Assembly (NCBI RefSeq): GCF_937958065.1
Contig: NZ_CALFXI010000033.1
Location: forward strand, 151,064 to 215,063
Source: an uncultured Steroidobacter sp.
GTDB taxonomy: Bacteria; Pseudomonadota; Gammaproteobacteria; Steroidobacterales; Steroidobacteraceae
Direction of reading: 5' to 3'
DNA: 64,000 bases
Each line of letters opens with the position of its first letter. Positions within the stretch are counted from its first letter, which is position 1. Positions 54,601 through 62,394 of this stretch are shown here, one piece after another. The notes beneath the pieces are model-generated. The model had not been told where the DNA came from. It made no database searches and saw only the letters and a program-made list of their open reading frames with translations. The translations under genes and the position numbers were made by a program.

Positions 54601-55451
54601 GCGACACGCGGCCCGTTGGTGCGTGCGCGAGCGACGTAATAAAGCAGGTTGTTCAGCAGCTCGAGCGGCGGAGAATCGGCGTAGCGCGCTTCGCCCGATT
54701 CATACAAACGTTTCATTTCCCGGTCGGCCTGACCGAGCAACCGTTTGACCGAGGCGCTGCCTTCGAGCCCGCCTTCACGCAGCGCTTCCAGAATCGCGCC
54801 GACCACCCACCACAGCTGGAACACAGCCTGCGTGGTGGCGACGTGCTCCAGCTTTTCGCTGGTGCGAGACAGGATTTCGAGGTTCTGATCGATGCGCTCG
54901 CCCTTGATCCAGCCCAGCAGGCCGAGCTGGAACCGGGTGCGCAGCTTGCGAGCCCATTGCGCGACAGTGAGCGCGCCTTCGGCAGGACCGGCAACCGGAT
55001 TCGCCTGTTGATCCGAGCTGAGGTTCAGCAGCAGCAGCGTGCCTTCGGACAGCAACGCATGACCGCGCACCGCGCGCAGATCGTTCAACAAAGGCAGCAG
55101 CACGAGCGCCATGTCGCGCCCGCCGCTCATGACCCGTTCGAGATAGGTCGGCAGCTGCACCATCGCGCGCATCAGCGCGTCCAGGCCTTCGGCGAGATGA
55201 CGCTTCTCGTTGAAGTTGGCGATCAGATAGCTCGCGACCTGGCCCATTTCTTCGGCCAGCAGCGCCGCACCGTACACTTCGGCCACGCGCAGGGCGCCGT
55301 GCACCGCGTGCAGGTGTTCATTGCACTTGCGCAGCAGCGCCAGATTGTCCTGCTGCTCGCCGAACGCTTCCAACGAAGCCCGGGCTTCGTTCAGTTCGCT
55401 GGCGAGCTCGCGCGCAACGATGTGCAGAGTCTGCGATGAAACCTCAGCCAT
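48669..55451 (-). CDS. chpA: ChpA: multidomain Hpt-CheA-type hybrid histidine kinase of the Pil-Chp system
   Basis: The 2260-residue kinase controls type IV pili. Domains: an N-terminal Hpt-like region (HAVHGALRVAEV, about 50), Hpt sites SFHTLKGSGRM (about 690), SCHTLSGTAKT (about 870) and VVHTLKGGARM (about 1365), long Ala/Glu-rich linkers with EEITLD repeats (about 1055-1135), a CheA dimerisation region, HATPase (N box FEHMLRNSVVHG about 1845; GRGIDV; GRGVGMDVV), a CheW-like segment and a C-terminal receiver (LVVDDSITVRR, LLDIEMPRMDGYEL, Asp about 2185). The size resembles Pseudomonas ChpA (~2470), with fewer clear Hpt sites. It overlaps the cheW gene and starts 15 bp after pilJ. Confidence 0.95.
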   Translation of the reverse strand: MAEVSSQTLHIVARELASELNEARASLEAFGEQQDNLALLRKCNEHLHAVHGALRVAEVYGAALLAEEMGQVASYLIANFNEKRHLAEGLDALMRAMVQLPTYLERVMSGGRDMALVLLPLLNDLRAVRGHALLSEGTLLLLNLSSDQQANPVAGPAEGALTVAQWARKLRTRFQLGLLGWIKGERIDQNLEILSRTSEKLEHVATTQAVFQLWWVVGAILEALREGGLEGSASVKRLLGQADREMKRLYESGEARYADSPPLELLNNLLYYVARARTNGPRVAAVRASFRLSELLPVDDGVEQARESLSAPSVKLMKTVAAAIKEDLSRVKDALDIFVRQGGTQVDELAPQLELLKKIADTLGVLGLGDLRDKVQAETADLQAIVAQKSKAGEGTLLRMAATLIKVEDSLDEQLVGMIVPTAAETGSAPAKPAGPDDIEFRLVTEAVLRECIVNMARIKEAIAHSLDKPREGAAVDQIPQLMRGITAGLLMLGKTRVVEIMEGIDKALQNFVRSDGMTLPQEAVDRLADAIVAVEYYMETIQAGRADPWYMLDNAETCLRYLAEAQPIPRVDAFGGASPDHARTVVIETHAPTVALGTEHEPTAVLDPITHQVRRPTKPAAAPQPPPAPMPPALTKPVDREVDPEFVELFIEEAKDEIAKLNQFFPLWDSNPQDHEALVNVRRSFHTLKGSGRMVGAQLIGDFAWSIENMLNRVINKTLDRTPDMMSLMRSAVAAVPELVEQLETGRAPQADIAKIINTANTLAGVRPGSTTPAPAAAPAPARRPEPPVLAAAMEAPTLSPLPEKKTDPTPQVTTPAAASAESPMDPGLHEIYAKETAGHLATIHKFIAACQLATPPYAVTEDLHRSCHTLSGTAKTAGARQGIKIAEPLNRYVRKLYDNSIGLPEAGLASLADAVTAIQQVVENINENTGFFLDHDVIVRRLNELEHALDAEISRIAEAGATTTANVTNSEATGEHFITTTAATSINQQLVVPASSLQPVPVDEMSLEAVNAMLPPLESETFELAPVEPSLLEAGTLVPPAPNQTTVAAAGELNVGADAVAEEITLDSLALELPEGAVEEITLDAAALAGDIALDGATGEEIVLGASDGTPEEITLGESAGEVVELESALDTLQWSYQNFPAEDSAGAANIDVSSGAVQVEEVELTADDDLTQEAAALAELTKEEPGIVVDEQLLLEDSNRALLQMDEPLPEEASDLVVETAPWAAEYEPPVLPPETAVGRDDAETIRSPLLRPAAAETLASAGVQAAAPAELSPSAGLQSSQAAAESAALSVAVPSETAAEAAPVEDEGDFDDSDFDPDVAAIFTEEATELLETADQSLSSWLRDRANSALVFELKRVVHTLKGGARMAGIRAMGDLSHELETLMGLVESGQVPAEQNVFDALQASLDELHRMRDVVAGGERCKPARELMRRIRALSNGQAEEEPAPATTAAAAITPAAPIAPEVVPPAALTPPVFEAPAEEIVEIESYSPDDKDIGSHTDIVPTLSDTEAVTDSSAARQELSDAQDAQADELSEGAWEDALTTGARSDEARPDQASDRGAAAAEIDALSDVEVEFGADELGAVAARESVRVEQSPDAAIQAEHAATGAHAAHDVSAVAPELPPDGDQQEEAAEQQAPALPGREKPTQQEPREFARVDADLLDNLLNNAGEVSIFRSRMEQQVSSIEFNLAELGRTVTRLKEQLRKLELETESQILHRHQEQFPDRADFDPLEMDRYSTIQQLTRAFAESVSDVSSIEGLLENLTREAQNLLLQQSRVVTEMQNGLMRTRMVPFQRHVQRLSRLVRQVANDTKKSVELVVVGANGELDRQVLERMLPPFEHMLRNSVVHGIEMPDERVARGKPAQGTIKVGLHREGSEMVIVLEDDGRGIDVNAVRERAKQRGLLQPGRVLTDEEAMQLILEPGFSTASSVTQHAGRGVGMDVVVNEIKKLGGALFTASEMGKGVKFTIRLPFTLAITQALIVRTGDELYALPLPSVEGVARIPKSEVEKHLAEDVPTFNYGGQVYRLQHLGAFVGGGPSALPELDVSVPLILIRAGEHSTAIVTDELVGSREMVVKSVGPQIATIRGIAGATILGDGRIVIILDMGTLVRSDWRGTKVPLEQQGPKQDTRTFALVVDDSITVRRVTQRLLERNGMRVMTAKDGVDALSILQEHIPDVILLDIEMPRMDGYELATQVRADARLTDIPIVMITSRVGEKHRARAIEIGVNDYLGKPYQENQLLDAIEPLVQARRRKVS

Positions 55452-55466
55452 GGTCTCGAGTGTTTC

Positions 55467-57575
55467 TTAAGCGTTGAGGCCGCTGACTTTCTTCGGCGCG
55501 TTGGTGCGGTTCGCGGCGGTGCCGCTGCCGGTCGCGGTGAGCGACGGCGGCGGCGCCACTGGCGGCGCTTTGCGGGCCGGATCGGTCAACAAGGCAGAGC
55601 CACCGGACACGGCGTCCGGCAGACGGAAGCCCGCGACGGACTTGCGCAGCTGCGAAGACAGCTCGGCAAGCTTGCCGACCGAGCTGGACGTAGCGGCGGA
55701 GTTCTCCGCTGTCTGCGAGCTGATCTCTCTGAGCACACCCATGTTGCGTGCAATGTTTTGTGCCGCCGAGGACTGCTGACGCGCGCTGGCGGAAATGTTT
55801 TGCACCAGACTGGCGATCTGGTTCGACACCTGCTCGATCTCCTCCAGCGCCGCGCCGGCGTTCTCGGCCAGCAGCGCTCCGCCGACCACGTCCGTGGTAC
55901 TGCGCTCCATCGACACGACAGCTTCGTTGGTATCGGCCTGAATCGTGCGCACCAGCACTTCGATCTGTTTGGTGGCATTCGCCGCGCGCTCGGCGAGACG
56001 CTGCACTTCGTCCGCGACGACCGCGAAACCGCGGCCCGCTTCACCGGCCATGGACGCCTGGATGGACGCGTTCAAGGCCAGAATGTTGGTTTGCTCGGCG
56101 ATGTCGTTGATCAGCTCGACGATGTTGCCGATCTCCTGCGAGCTCTCGCCGAGGCGCTTGATGCGCTTGGACGTTTCCTGAATGGTCTCGCGGATGGTGT
56201 TCATGCCGTCGATGGTACGGCGCACCGCCTCGCCGCCCTTGTGCGCGACATCCACCGAGTGGCGCGCAACGTCTGCTGAACGCTCGGCGTTGCCGGACAC
56301 TTCTTCGGTCGACGCGGCCATCGCGGCCACCGACTCCGAAGCCAGCGCGACTTGTTTGGACTGCGCGACCGACGCCTTCGCCAGCTGGCTGACCGAGCCC
56401 TGCGTTTGTTTGGCCGCCGCATCGAGCGACACCGCCGACTCGTTGATGGTGGCGACCAGCTCGCGCAGCGCTTCGATGGCGTAGTTGATGGAGTCCGCGA
56501 TCGCGCCGGTGATGTCTTCGGTCACCGTCGCCTGCACGGTGAGATCGCCGTCGGCCAGGCTCGACAGCTCGTCCAGCAGCCGCAGAATCGCTTCCTGGTT
56601 GCGCTCGTTCTTGTTCGCCTGCACTTCCAGCTGTTTGCGGATGTTGCCGCCCATCGAGTACAGGGACGCGAGCACGATCAGCGAGATCAACCCGACCGCG
56701 AGCAGAGCGATCGGCAGCGCCTTGCTGTTCACCACACCGGCGGCGGCACCGCCCGGCACGCCGATGCGAGTCGCGAACGCGGCATAAATCTTGTCGCCGC
56801 TGGCGCCCAGTGCTGCAGCCGCTTCGCGCGCCGACTTCACGCGATCGGCGGAGCTGATGGCGGTGCGAACCTTGTCGCTCAGTTGCGCATACAAGGAGCT
56901 GGTGCTCTTGAAGCGGCCTTCCGCTTCCGGCCCGGTCACCTTCGGCAGCCCCAGCCCGGCATCTTCACCGCCCAGCCCGCCGACGACCTGACCCATGTAA
57001 TCGTTGCCGTCCGCGAGCCGACGCGCGATCACGGTCGCCTCGCCCACGCCGCCGGCGAGCGCTTCGACGTCCTGTTGCACACGCAGGCCGGTGAGCTCGA
57101 ACCGTTCCAGATGACGGGTCATGCCTTCGATGCCCGGCGAGCCCAGCGCGCTCGCGACATTGCCGAGGCTCTGTAACAACTGCGGCACCAGCGCGCGCAC
57201 TTCGATGGCGGACTTCTGCACGCCTTCGATGGCTTCCTGCGCGTTCAGGATCGCCTGGCTCTGCTTCAGCAGGTCGGTGCTGCCCTGGAAGCTCTGCACG
57301 TCCGGACCGAGCGCAGCGGCCAGCGTCGAGTAACGAGTGCGGGAGGCGGAAAGCGCATTGAACGCGCCCGGCGTGCCGCTCAGTGCGGCGTTGGCCTGCA
57401 AGGGCAACTTCTGGGACAGCGCGAGCAGCTCGTTCATTTCGCGAACGCTCTGGGCGTCGCCGCCGGTCTCCTTGCCTGCGAACGCTAACAAACCCAGCGC
57501 CGCGACCACGCACCCGAGCGCGATCACCATCAGGACCGGCAGGAAGCGCACCCCGATCATTTTTGTTTCAGCCAT
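55467..57575 (-). CDS. pilJ: PilJ methyl-accepting chemotaxis protein
   Basis: The 702-residue type IV pilus receptor has membrane helices at about 6-27 and 290-313, with a PilJ-type periplasmic region (LPLQANAALSG) between them. A HAMP-like region and a long methyl-accepting coiled coil with hairpin tip ELINDIAEQTNILALNASIQ follow. Only tip contacts are certain; methylation sites are not verified. The start MAETKMIG is preferred. pilI ends 246 bp upstream. Confidence 0.95.
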   Translation of the reverse strand: MAETKMIGVRFLPVLMVIALGCVVAALGLLAFAGKETGGDAQSVREMNELLALSQKLPLQANAALSGTPGAFNALSASRTRYSTLAAALGPDVQSFQGSTDLLKQSQAILNAQEAIEGVQKSAIEVRALVPQLLQSLGNVASALGSPGIEGMTRHLERFELTGLRVQQDVEALAGGVGEATVIARRLADGNDYMGQVVGGLGGEDAGLGLPKVTGPEAEGRFKSTSSLYAQLSDKVRTAISSADRVKSAREAAAALGASGDKIYAAFATRIGVPGGAAAGVVNSKALPIALLAVGLISLIVLASLYSMGGNIRKQLEVQANKNERNQEAILRLLDELSSLADGDLTVQATVTEDITGAIADSINYAIEALRELVATINESAVSLDAAAKQTQGSVSQLAKASVAQSKQVALASESVAAMAASTEEVSGNAERSADVARHSVDVAHKGGEAVRRTIDGMNTIRETIQETSKRIKRLGESSQEIGNIVELINDIAEQTNILALNASIQASMAGEAGRGFAVVADEVQRLAERAANATKQIEVLVRTIQADTNEAVVSMERSTTDVVGGALLAENAGAALEEIEQVSNQIASLVQNISASARQQSSAAQNIARNMGVLREISSQTAENSAATSSSVGKLAELSSQLRKSVAGFRLPDAVSGGSALLTDPARKAPPVAPPPSLTATGSGTAANRTNAPKKVSGLNA

Positions 57576-57601
57576 GACCCTGCCCATCCGTGGCGATCAT
57601 G

Positions 57602-57673
57602 CGGTCTCCCAAGGGATTCCCTCGGCTGTGCTGCTTGGATCGCACAACCTCCCGGTCTCCCGAGGGGTTCCCT
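57602..57673. repeat. Short direct repeat in the pilI-pilJ gap
   Basis: CGGTCTCCCAAGGGATTCCCT (57602-57622) and CGGTCTCCCGAGGGGTTCCCT (57653-57673) match at 19 of 21 positions, 51 bp apart. They sit in the 246-bp gap between pilI and pilJ. They may be protein sites or mRNA hairpins (AGGGATTCCCT is self-complementary). Confidence 0.5.
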
Positions 57674-57821
57674 GAGTCAAAAGACGCGATGCCGTGCCTG
57701 CGCGCCGGCGCCGGCATATGCCGTGTGCTGATGCTGTACTTGTTTTGCACGACCGTCTTCCAACTCGTCCCGTGTATCTAATTGGCCAGATTCGACTCTT
57801 CTTCGGCTCGATCGACGCCAG

Positions 57822-58388
57822 CTAGGATGCTGCCGCTTGCAGAAACTCGGCGCTCTCCAGCAGCGAGCGCAGACTGAACACCGGCCAGCTCTCCGTGCCG
57901 CGACGGAACGCGCCGGCCAGATAACGATCGCAACGTACGATGGTCGGCGGCGGCGTCGCGGAGAACTCGCCGTCGGCGAAACGGCGAAAACCCAGCACTT
58001 CATCCACCAGCAGACCGGCCGGCACTTCGCGGTGATTCGCGACCAGCACGCGCGTGCTGCGATTGGTGTTGGTCATGCCGCCGCCTAGATAAGCGCGCAG
58101 ATCGACCACCGGCAACAACTGACCTCGCACATTTGCAATGCCGCGAATCCAGGGTTTCGCGCCCGGCACGCGCGTCACAACGGACGGATAACTCAGCACT
58201 TCGCGTGTTTCTTCACGCGCGGCCAGAAAACTTTCCGAGCTCAACCGGAATGCCACGCCCACCCACTCGCGCTCGGCGGCCGCGTCCCGGCCCTGGCCGG
58301 TCAGCGCGACGCGCGCCAGCCGCTCCAGCTCCCGCAGCAGATCGAACGGCTTTTCTCGCAGCGACTTGAGGGTGGCGGTGGCGCTCAT
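57822..58388 (-). CDS. pilI: PilI CheW-like adaptor
   Basis: The 188-residue CheW-domain protein has GVAFRLSSESFLAAREETRE, PWIRGIANVRGQLLPVVDLR and VDEVLGFRRFADGEF as the diagnostic motifs. It has an N-terminal helix (about 1-40) before the domain, as in PilI. It couples PilJ to ChpA. It starts 19 bp after the pilH stop. Confidence 0.93.
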   Translation of the reverse strand: MSATATLKSLREKPFDLLRELERLARVALTGQGRDAAAEREWVGVAFRLSSESFLAAREETREVLSYPSVVTRVPGAKPWIRGIANVRGQLLPVVDLRAYLGGGMTNTNRSTRVLVANHREVPAGLLVDEVLGFRRFADGEFSATPPPTIVRCDRYLAGAFRRGTESWPVFSLRSLLESAEFLQAAAS

Positions 58389-58407
58389 GTCGTTTCGGCT
58401 CTTCGGC

Positions 58408-58773
58408 TCAGCCCGCCAGCGCGGCCTGGGCCTTCTCGATCAGCTTTTCCATCGAGACGGGTTTCACCAGGTAGTCCCTGGCGCCCTGGCGCATGCCCCA
58501 GATGCGATCGGTCTCCTGGTCCTTGGACGTGACCATGATCACCGGGATGGCCTTGGTGTCCGGATCGGACGCGAGCTTGCGCGTCGCCTGGAAGCCGTTC
58601 ACGCCCGGCATCACCACGTCCATGAAAATCAGGTCGGGCTTCATTTCCTTGGCCTTGCGGATCGCCTCGGCGCCATCGCCGGCCGAGGCCGTCTGATAGC
58701 CGTGGCGCTCCAGCGCCTTCTGCATCACGTGCACTTCCGTCGGCGAATCGTCGACGATGAGGATCAGTGCCAT
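58408..58773 (-). CDS. pilH: PilH single-domain response regulator
   Basis: The 121-residue receiver starts MALILIVDDSPTEVHVMQKA, with phospho-acceptor in DLIFMDVVMPGVNGF, Thr in VIMVTSKDQ and Lys in YLVKPVS. The length matches PilH. In the Pseudomonas system PilH drives the retraction side (PilT). Start 58773 is used; the longer open frame adds 17 residues with no homology. Confidence 0.94.
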   Translation of the reverse strand: MALILIVDDSPTEVHVMQKALERHGYQTASAGDGAEAIRKAKEMKPDLIFMDVVMPGVNGFQATRKLASDPDTKAIPVIMVTSKDQETDRIWGMRQGARDYLVKPVSMEKLIEKAQAALAG

Positions 58774-58835
58774 ACCTTGCTCCGCCGTACCTTGCTCCGT
58801 TCGCGTGGCCTGTGCTGTGCGCATCGCCTGTTCCC

Positions 58836-59249
58836 TTACCGGGCCACCGCGCCGACGTGGGTTTCGATCGCGTTCAACAGCTCATCCTTGGTGAAGGGCT
58901 TGGTCAGATAGTGCTCGGAGCCGACGATGCGGCCGCGGGCGCGATCGAACAAACCGTCCTTGCTCGACAACATGATCACCGGAATGGAGCGGAACACCTT
59001 GTTGTGCTTGATCAGCGAGCAGGTCTGATAACCGTCCAGGCGCGGCATCATGATGTCGACGAACACGATGTCGGGTTGATGGTCGGCGATCTTGGACAGC
59101 GCATCGAAACCGTCGACCGCCGTGAACACCTCGCAACCTTCCTTCGACAGCAGCGTCTCGGCCGTCCGGCGAATGGTCTTGCTGTCGTCGATGACCAGCA
59201 CTTTGAGGCCCGACAGCCGGGCAGACTGGCTCACGCTTAAGTTCTCCAT
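58836..59249 (-). CDS. pilG: PilG single-domain response regulator
   Basis: The 137-residue receiver has LKVLVIDDSKTIRRTAETLL, IVFVDIMMPRLDGYQT (phospho-Asp), VIMLSSKDG and YLTKPFTKDELLNAIE. It is the first gene of the pil-chp operon. Upstream is a 181-bp gap to the divergent gshB. In Pseudomonas PilG promotes PilB-driven pilus extension. Confidence 0.95.
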   Translation of the reverse strand: MENLSVSQSARLSGLKVLVIDDSKTIRRTAETLLSKEGCEVFTAVDGFDALSKIADHQPDIVFVDIMMPRLDGYQTCSLIKHNKVFRSIPVIMLSSKDGLFDRARGRIVGSEHYLTKPFTKDELLNAIETHVGAVAR

Positions 59250-59430
59250 CGCGCTAATTCCTCAAGCCCTCACTGATCGTTGGCTGCCGGGGGCACAACC
59301 GCCGGAACTTTTAACATATTGGTTATAGGGCCGCCATCGCCCGCGTTCCTATACTATGAAGCCCGTCACACAGCGCTCGCGCCGCGAATCGACGTGTGAT
59401 GTGTACGCTCGACTTCCAGGTGAAATGCCC

Positions 59431-60411
59431 ATGTCCGCCCCCAACCCAAACACTGTGTCGCAACCTGTCCGCGTCGTCGTGGTCATGGATCCCATCTCCG
59501 AGATCAAACCGGCCAAGGACACCACCCTGGCGATGCTGCTGGCGGCTCAGCAGCGCGGCTGGGAACTGTGGTACGCCGAGCAGCGCGATCTGTGGCTGCG
59601 CGATGGCGTGCCGCTGGCGCGGCTCGCGCCGCTCACCGTCAGGAACGATCTGCAGGACTGGTATCAGCTGGGCGAATCCCAGGCGCGGGGATTGTCCGAA
59701 TTCGATGTCATCCTGATGCGTAAGGATCCGCCGTTCGACATGGAGTACATCTATACGACGTACATCCTCGAACGTGCCGAGGAGGCGGGCGTGCTGGTGG
59801 TGAACCGGCCGCAGGGCCTGCGCGACATGAACGAGAAGGTCTACACCGCGTGGTTTCCGCAGTGCTGCGCCCCGACGCTGATCACGCGTGACATGGCCGA
59901 CATGCACGCATTCCTGAAGGAACACGGGCGCATCGTCTGCAAACCGCTCTACGGCATGGGCGGCCGCTCGATCTTCGTGCTCGAGCAACAGGACAAGAAC
60001 GCCAATGTGATTTTCGAGACCATGACCGAGTACGGCACGCGCTTCGCCATCGTGCAGAAATATCTGCCGGAGATCGTCGAGAGCGGCGACTCGCGCATCC
60101 TGGTCATCGATGGCGAGCCGGCGCCTTACGCCCTCGCGCGCATTCCGTCGGCCACGGACAATCGCGGCAATCTCGCCGCCGGCGCCAAGGGTGTGGGCCG
60201 CGAGCTGAACGACCGCGACCGCTGGCTGGTCGCTCAGATCGGGCCCGAGCTGCGGCGTCGCGGAATGCTGTTCGTGGGCCTGGATGTCATCGGCGGCTAC
60301 GTCACCGAAATCAACGTGACCAGCCCGACCGGCGTGCGTGAGCTGGACAAGCAGTTCGGCACGCAGATCGCCGGCATGCTCATGGATGCGATAGAGAAGC
60401 GATTGTCATGA
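59431..60411 (+). CDS. gshB: Glutathione synthetase
   Basis: It adds glycine to gamma-glutamylcysteine. The 326-residue ATP-grasp enzyme begins MSAPNPNTVSQPVRVVVVMD. It has the GshB features VVNRPQGLRDMNEK, IVCKPLYGMGGRSIFVLEQQ and INVTSPTGVRELD. Start 59431 lies 7 bp after an AGGTGAA site; ATG 59425 is also possible. The stop overlaps the next gene as ATGA. A TATACT box at 59350 could be its -10. Confidence 0.95.
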   Translation: MSAPNPNTVSQPVRVVVVMDPISEIKPAKDTTLAMLLAAQQRGWELWYAEQRDLWLRDGVPLARLAPLTVRNDLQDWYQLGESQARGLSEFDVILMRKDPPFDMEYIYTTYILERAEEAGVLVVNRPQGLRDMNEKVYTAWFPQCCAPTLITRDMADMHAFLKEHGRIVCKPLYGMGGRSIFVLEQQDKNANVIFETMTEYGTRFAIVQKYLPEIVESGDSRILVIDGEPAPYALARIPSATDNRGNLAAGAKGVGRELNDRDRWLVAQIGPELRRRGMLFVGLDVIGGYVTEINVTSPTGVRELDKQFGTQIAGMLMDAIEKRLS

Positions 60412-61310
60412 ATGCGTCTGCTCAGCCCGACGACAGCGCCCTCGCCAGCGACCTGCAGGAGGGCCAGGCTCCCGTCAACGACCGGCTGACCACCACTTTG
60501 TTTCTGGCGGCGTTGTTTCATGGCATCGTGATCCTGGGCATCACGTTCGCGGGACCGCGCGCGGACAACAATCCCACGCCGACCCTGGAAGTGCTGTTGC
60601 TCACCAGTAACGACACCCGCGCCGCCGACAATCCGGACGCTCAATATCTGGCTCAGCGCAGCCAGCGCGGCAGCGGCACGACCGACGAGCGCGTGCGGCC
60701 GGCGAATCCCACCTCCTCGCCGGTGATGGCCGACCTGGAAGGCGTGCCCGACGGCAACAGCGATCGGTTCAAGGAAGCGGTGCGCGGTCAGAAGTCCACC
60801 GAAATCGTCAGCAGCCGCGGCAACCGCAGCGAAGTCGAATATCGCAGCGGTGACAGCAATCCGTCGCAACAGGCCGAAGTGCCGCTGGCGCTGTCGCCGA
60901 CCGCGCCGCGCCCGATTGCGACCAGCGCGACCGACAACTCGCTGGTCCTGCGCGGCAAACGTCCGGATGGATCGCTCGAAATCGTGCCCAATACGCGCGA
61001 ATCCAGACTGGCGCCCTACCTGAATGCCTGGCGCACCAAGGTCGAGCGCCTGGGCACCCTCAATTTCCCGCAATACGCGCGCGACGGTCGGACCGGCAAC
61101 CCGGTGCTGGAAGTTTCCTTGAAGGCCGACGGCACCCTGGGCGAGGCGCTGATCCGTCGCTCCAGCGGCAGCAAGGAAATCGACCAGGCGGCGCTGTCCA
61201 TCCTGCGCCTGGCCTCGCCGTTCGACCCGTTCCCGAGCGAGCTGCGCAAGCAGTACCAGGAATTGCGCTTCGCCTACGAGTGGCAATTCCTCGGCGCCAG
61301 TAAAAAATGA
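60408..61310 (+). CDS. TonB-family energy transducer
   Basis: The 300-residue protein has one N-terminal membrane helix (about 28-47, LFLAALFHGIVILGITFAG). A Pro/Ser/Asn-rich periplasmic linker and a C-terminal TonB-like domain (NAWRTKVERLGTLNFPQYAR, NPVLEVSLKADGTLGEALIR, LRFAYEWQFLG) follow. It lies between gshB and yqgE, a position seen in other gammaproteobacteria. No ExbB or ExbD is adjacent, so it must share them with another locus. Confidence 0.88.
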   Translation: MNASAQPDDSALASDLQEGQAPVNDRLTTTLFLAALFHGIVILGITFAGPRADNNPTPTLEVLLLTSNDTRAADNPDAQYLAQRSQRGSGTTDERVRPANPTSSPVMADLEGVPDGNSDRFKEAVRGQKSTEIVSSRGNRSEVEYRSGDSNPSQQAEVPLALSPTAPRPIATSATDNSLVLRGKRPDGSLEIVPNTRESRLAPYLNAWRTKVERLGTLNFPQYARDGRTGNPVLEVSLKADGTLGEALIRRSSGSKEIDQAALSILRLASPFDPFPSELRKQYQELRFAYEWQFLGASKK

Positions 61311-61355
61311 GCTCCCGTGCTTGAGCCCCGGCGGGCGCCGCCGGATACTTGGCCC

Positions 61356-61919
61356 ATGTCCGCCGGCGACTATCTCACCAACCAGTTCCTCATCGCCATG
61401 CCGGCGATGACCGACAGCAATTTTGCCCAGACGGTCACGTTCATCTGGGAGCACAACGCGGACGGCGCGCTCGGCATCATCATCAACCGGCCGTTGCAGA
61501 TGCGCCTGCTGGACGTGTTCGAGCAGCTGAAAATGCCGACGGCGCCCGGGGTGTTCGGTCACCAGCAGGTCTTGCAGGGCGGCCCGGTGCAAACCGACCG
61601 CGGCTTCGTCGTGCATCAGGTCGGCGGCCAATGGGAACACACCCGGCAGGTCTCGCCCCGACTGCAAGTGACGACTTCACCGGACATCCTCAACGCCATG
61701 GCTCGCGGCAGCGGCCCGAACACTGCGCTGGTCGCGTTGGGCTACGCCGGCTGGAGCGCCGGCCAGCTGGAAACCGAGCTGGCCCAGAATGCCTGGCTCA
61801 CCGCGCCCTGCGACGAGCGCATTCTGTTCGATACGCCCTACGAGCAACGCTGGCGCGCCGCCGGCCGCCTGCTGGGCGTCGATCTCGCCACCATCAGCGA
61901 CCAGGTGGGCCACGCCTGA
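61356..61919 (+). CDS. yqgE: YqgE/AlgH family protein (UPF0301)
   Basis: The 187-residue protein starts MSAGDYLTNQFLIAMPAMTD and has the family motifs FIWEHNADGALGIIINRPL and GGPVQTDRGFVVHQ. The function is unknown; the homologue in Pseudomonas (AlgH) has been linked to alginate regulation. GTG 61317 in the same frame is possible, but the Met start has better homology. It precedes and overlaps ruvX. Confidence 0.9.
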   Translation: MSAGDYLTNQFLIAMPAMTDSNFAQTVTFIWEHNADGALGIIINRPLQMRLLDVFEQLKMPTAPGVFGHQQVLQGGPVQTDRGFVVHQVGGQWEHTRQVSPRLQVTTSPDILNAMARGSGPNTALVALGYAGWSAGQLETELAQNAWLTAPCDERILFDTPYEQRWRAAGRLLGVDLATISDQVGHA

Positions 61920-62362
61920 GCCCGCAGGTCATTCTCGCCTTCGATTACGGCACCCGACGCATCGGCGTCGCCAGCGGCGACACGCTGACCGGGACCGCTC
62001 GCGCGCTGACCACTCTGGAACGCGGCGATGTGGTGCCGTGGCCGGCGATCACGAAGCTGGTGCAGGAATATCAACCGTCGCAGTTCGTCGTGGGCCTGCC
62101 CTGGAACATGGACGGCACACCGACGCTGCTCACCGACGTCAGCCGTTCTTTTGCGGCCGAGTTGAAATCTCGTTACAACAAGCCGGTCGCGTTGGTGGAT
62201 GAGAGGTTGAGCTCGCGCGAAGCGGAAGCTCAGCTGCGCGATGCCCGCGCTTCGGGCATGAAGAAGCGCCGGAATACCCACGCCGACGTCGACATGATCG
62301 CTGCCCGGATTTTGCTGGAGCAGTGGCTGGAAAATCCGGGCGCGGCGGAGAACGTGCTCTGA
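61916..62362 (+). CDS. ruvX: RuvX/YqgF-type Holliday-junction resolvase-like 16S rRNA-processing factor
   Basis: The 148-residue RNase H fold protein has the N-terminal motif ILAFDYGTRRIGVA, KALVDERLSS-like VALVDERLSSREAE and HADVDMIAARILLEQWL. No ATG, GTG or TTG occurs in this frame before the essential N-terminus. The best start is CTG 61916, which overlaps the yqgE stop (CTGA) and lies 7 bp after AGGTGG. It gives MSPQVILAFDYG, close to MSGTLLAFDFG of E. coli. ATT 61931 is a weaker alternative. YqgF proteins help 16S rRNA maturation. Confidence 0.85.
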   Translation: MSPQVILAFDYGTRRIGVASGDTLTGTARALTTLERGDVVPWPAITKLVQEYQPSQFVVGLPWNMDGTPTLLTDVSRSFAAELKSRYNKPVALVDERLSSREAEAQLRDARASGMKKRRNTHADVDMIAARILLEQWLENPGAAENVL

Positions 62363-62394
62363 GGGGGCGGCGCGGCTACAATCCCGCCCCGACT

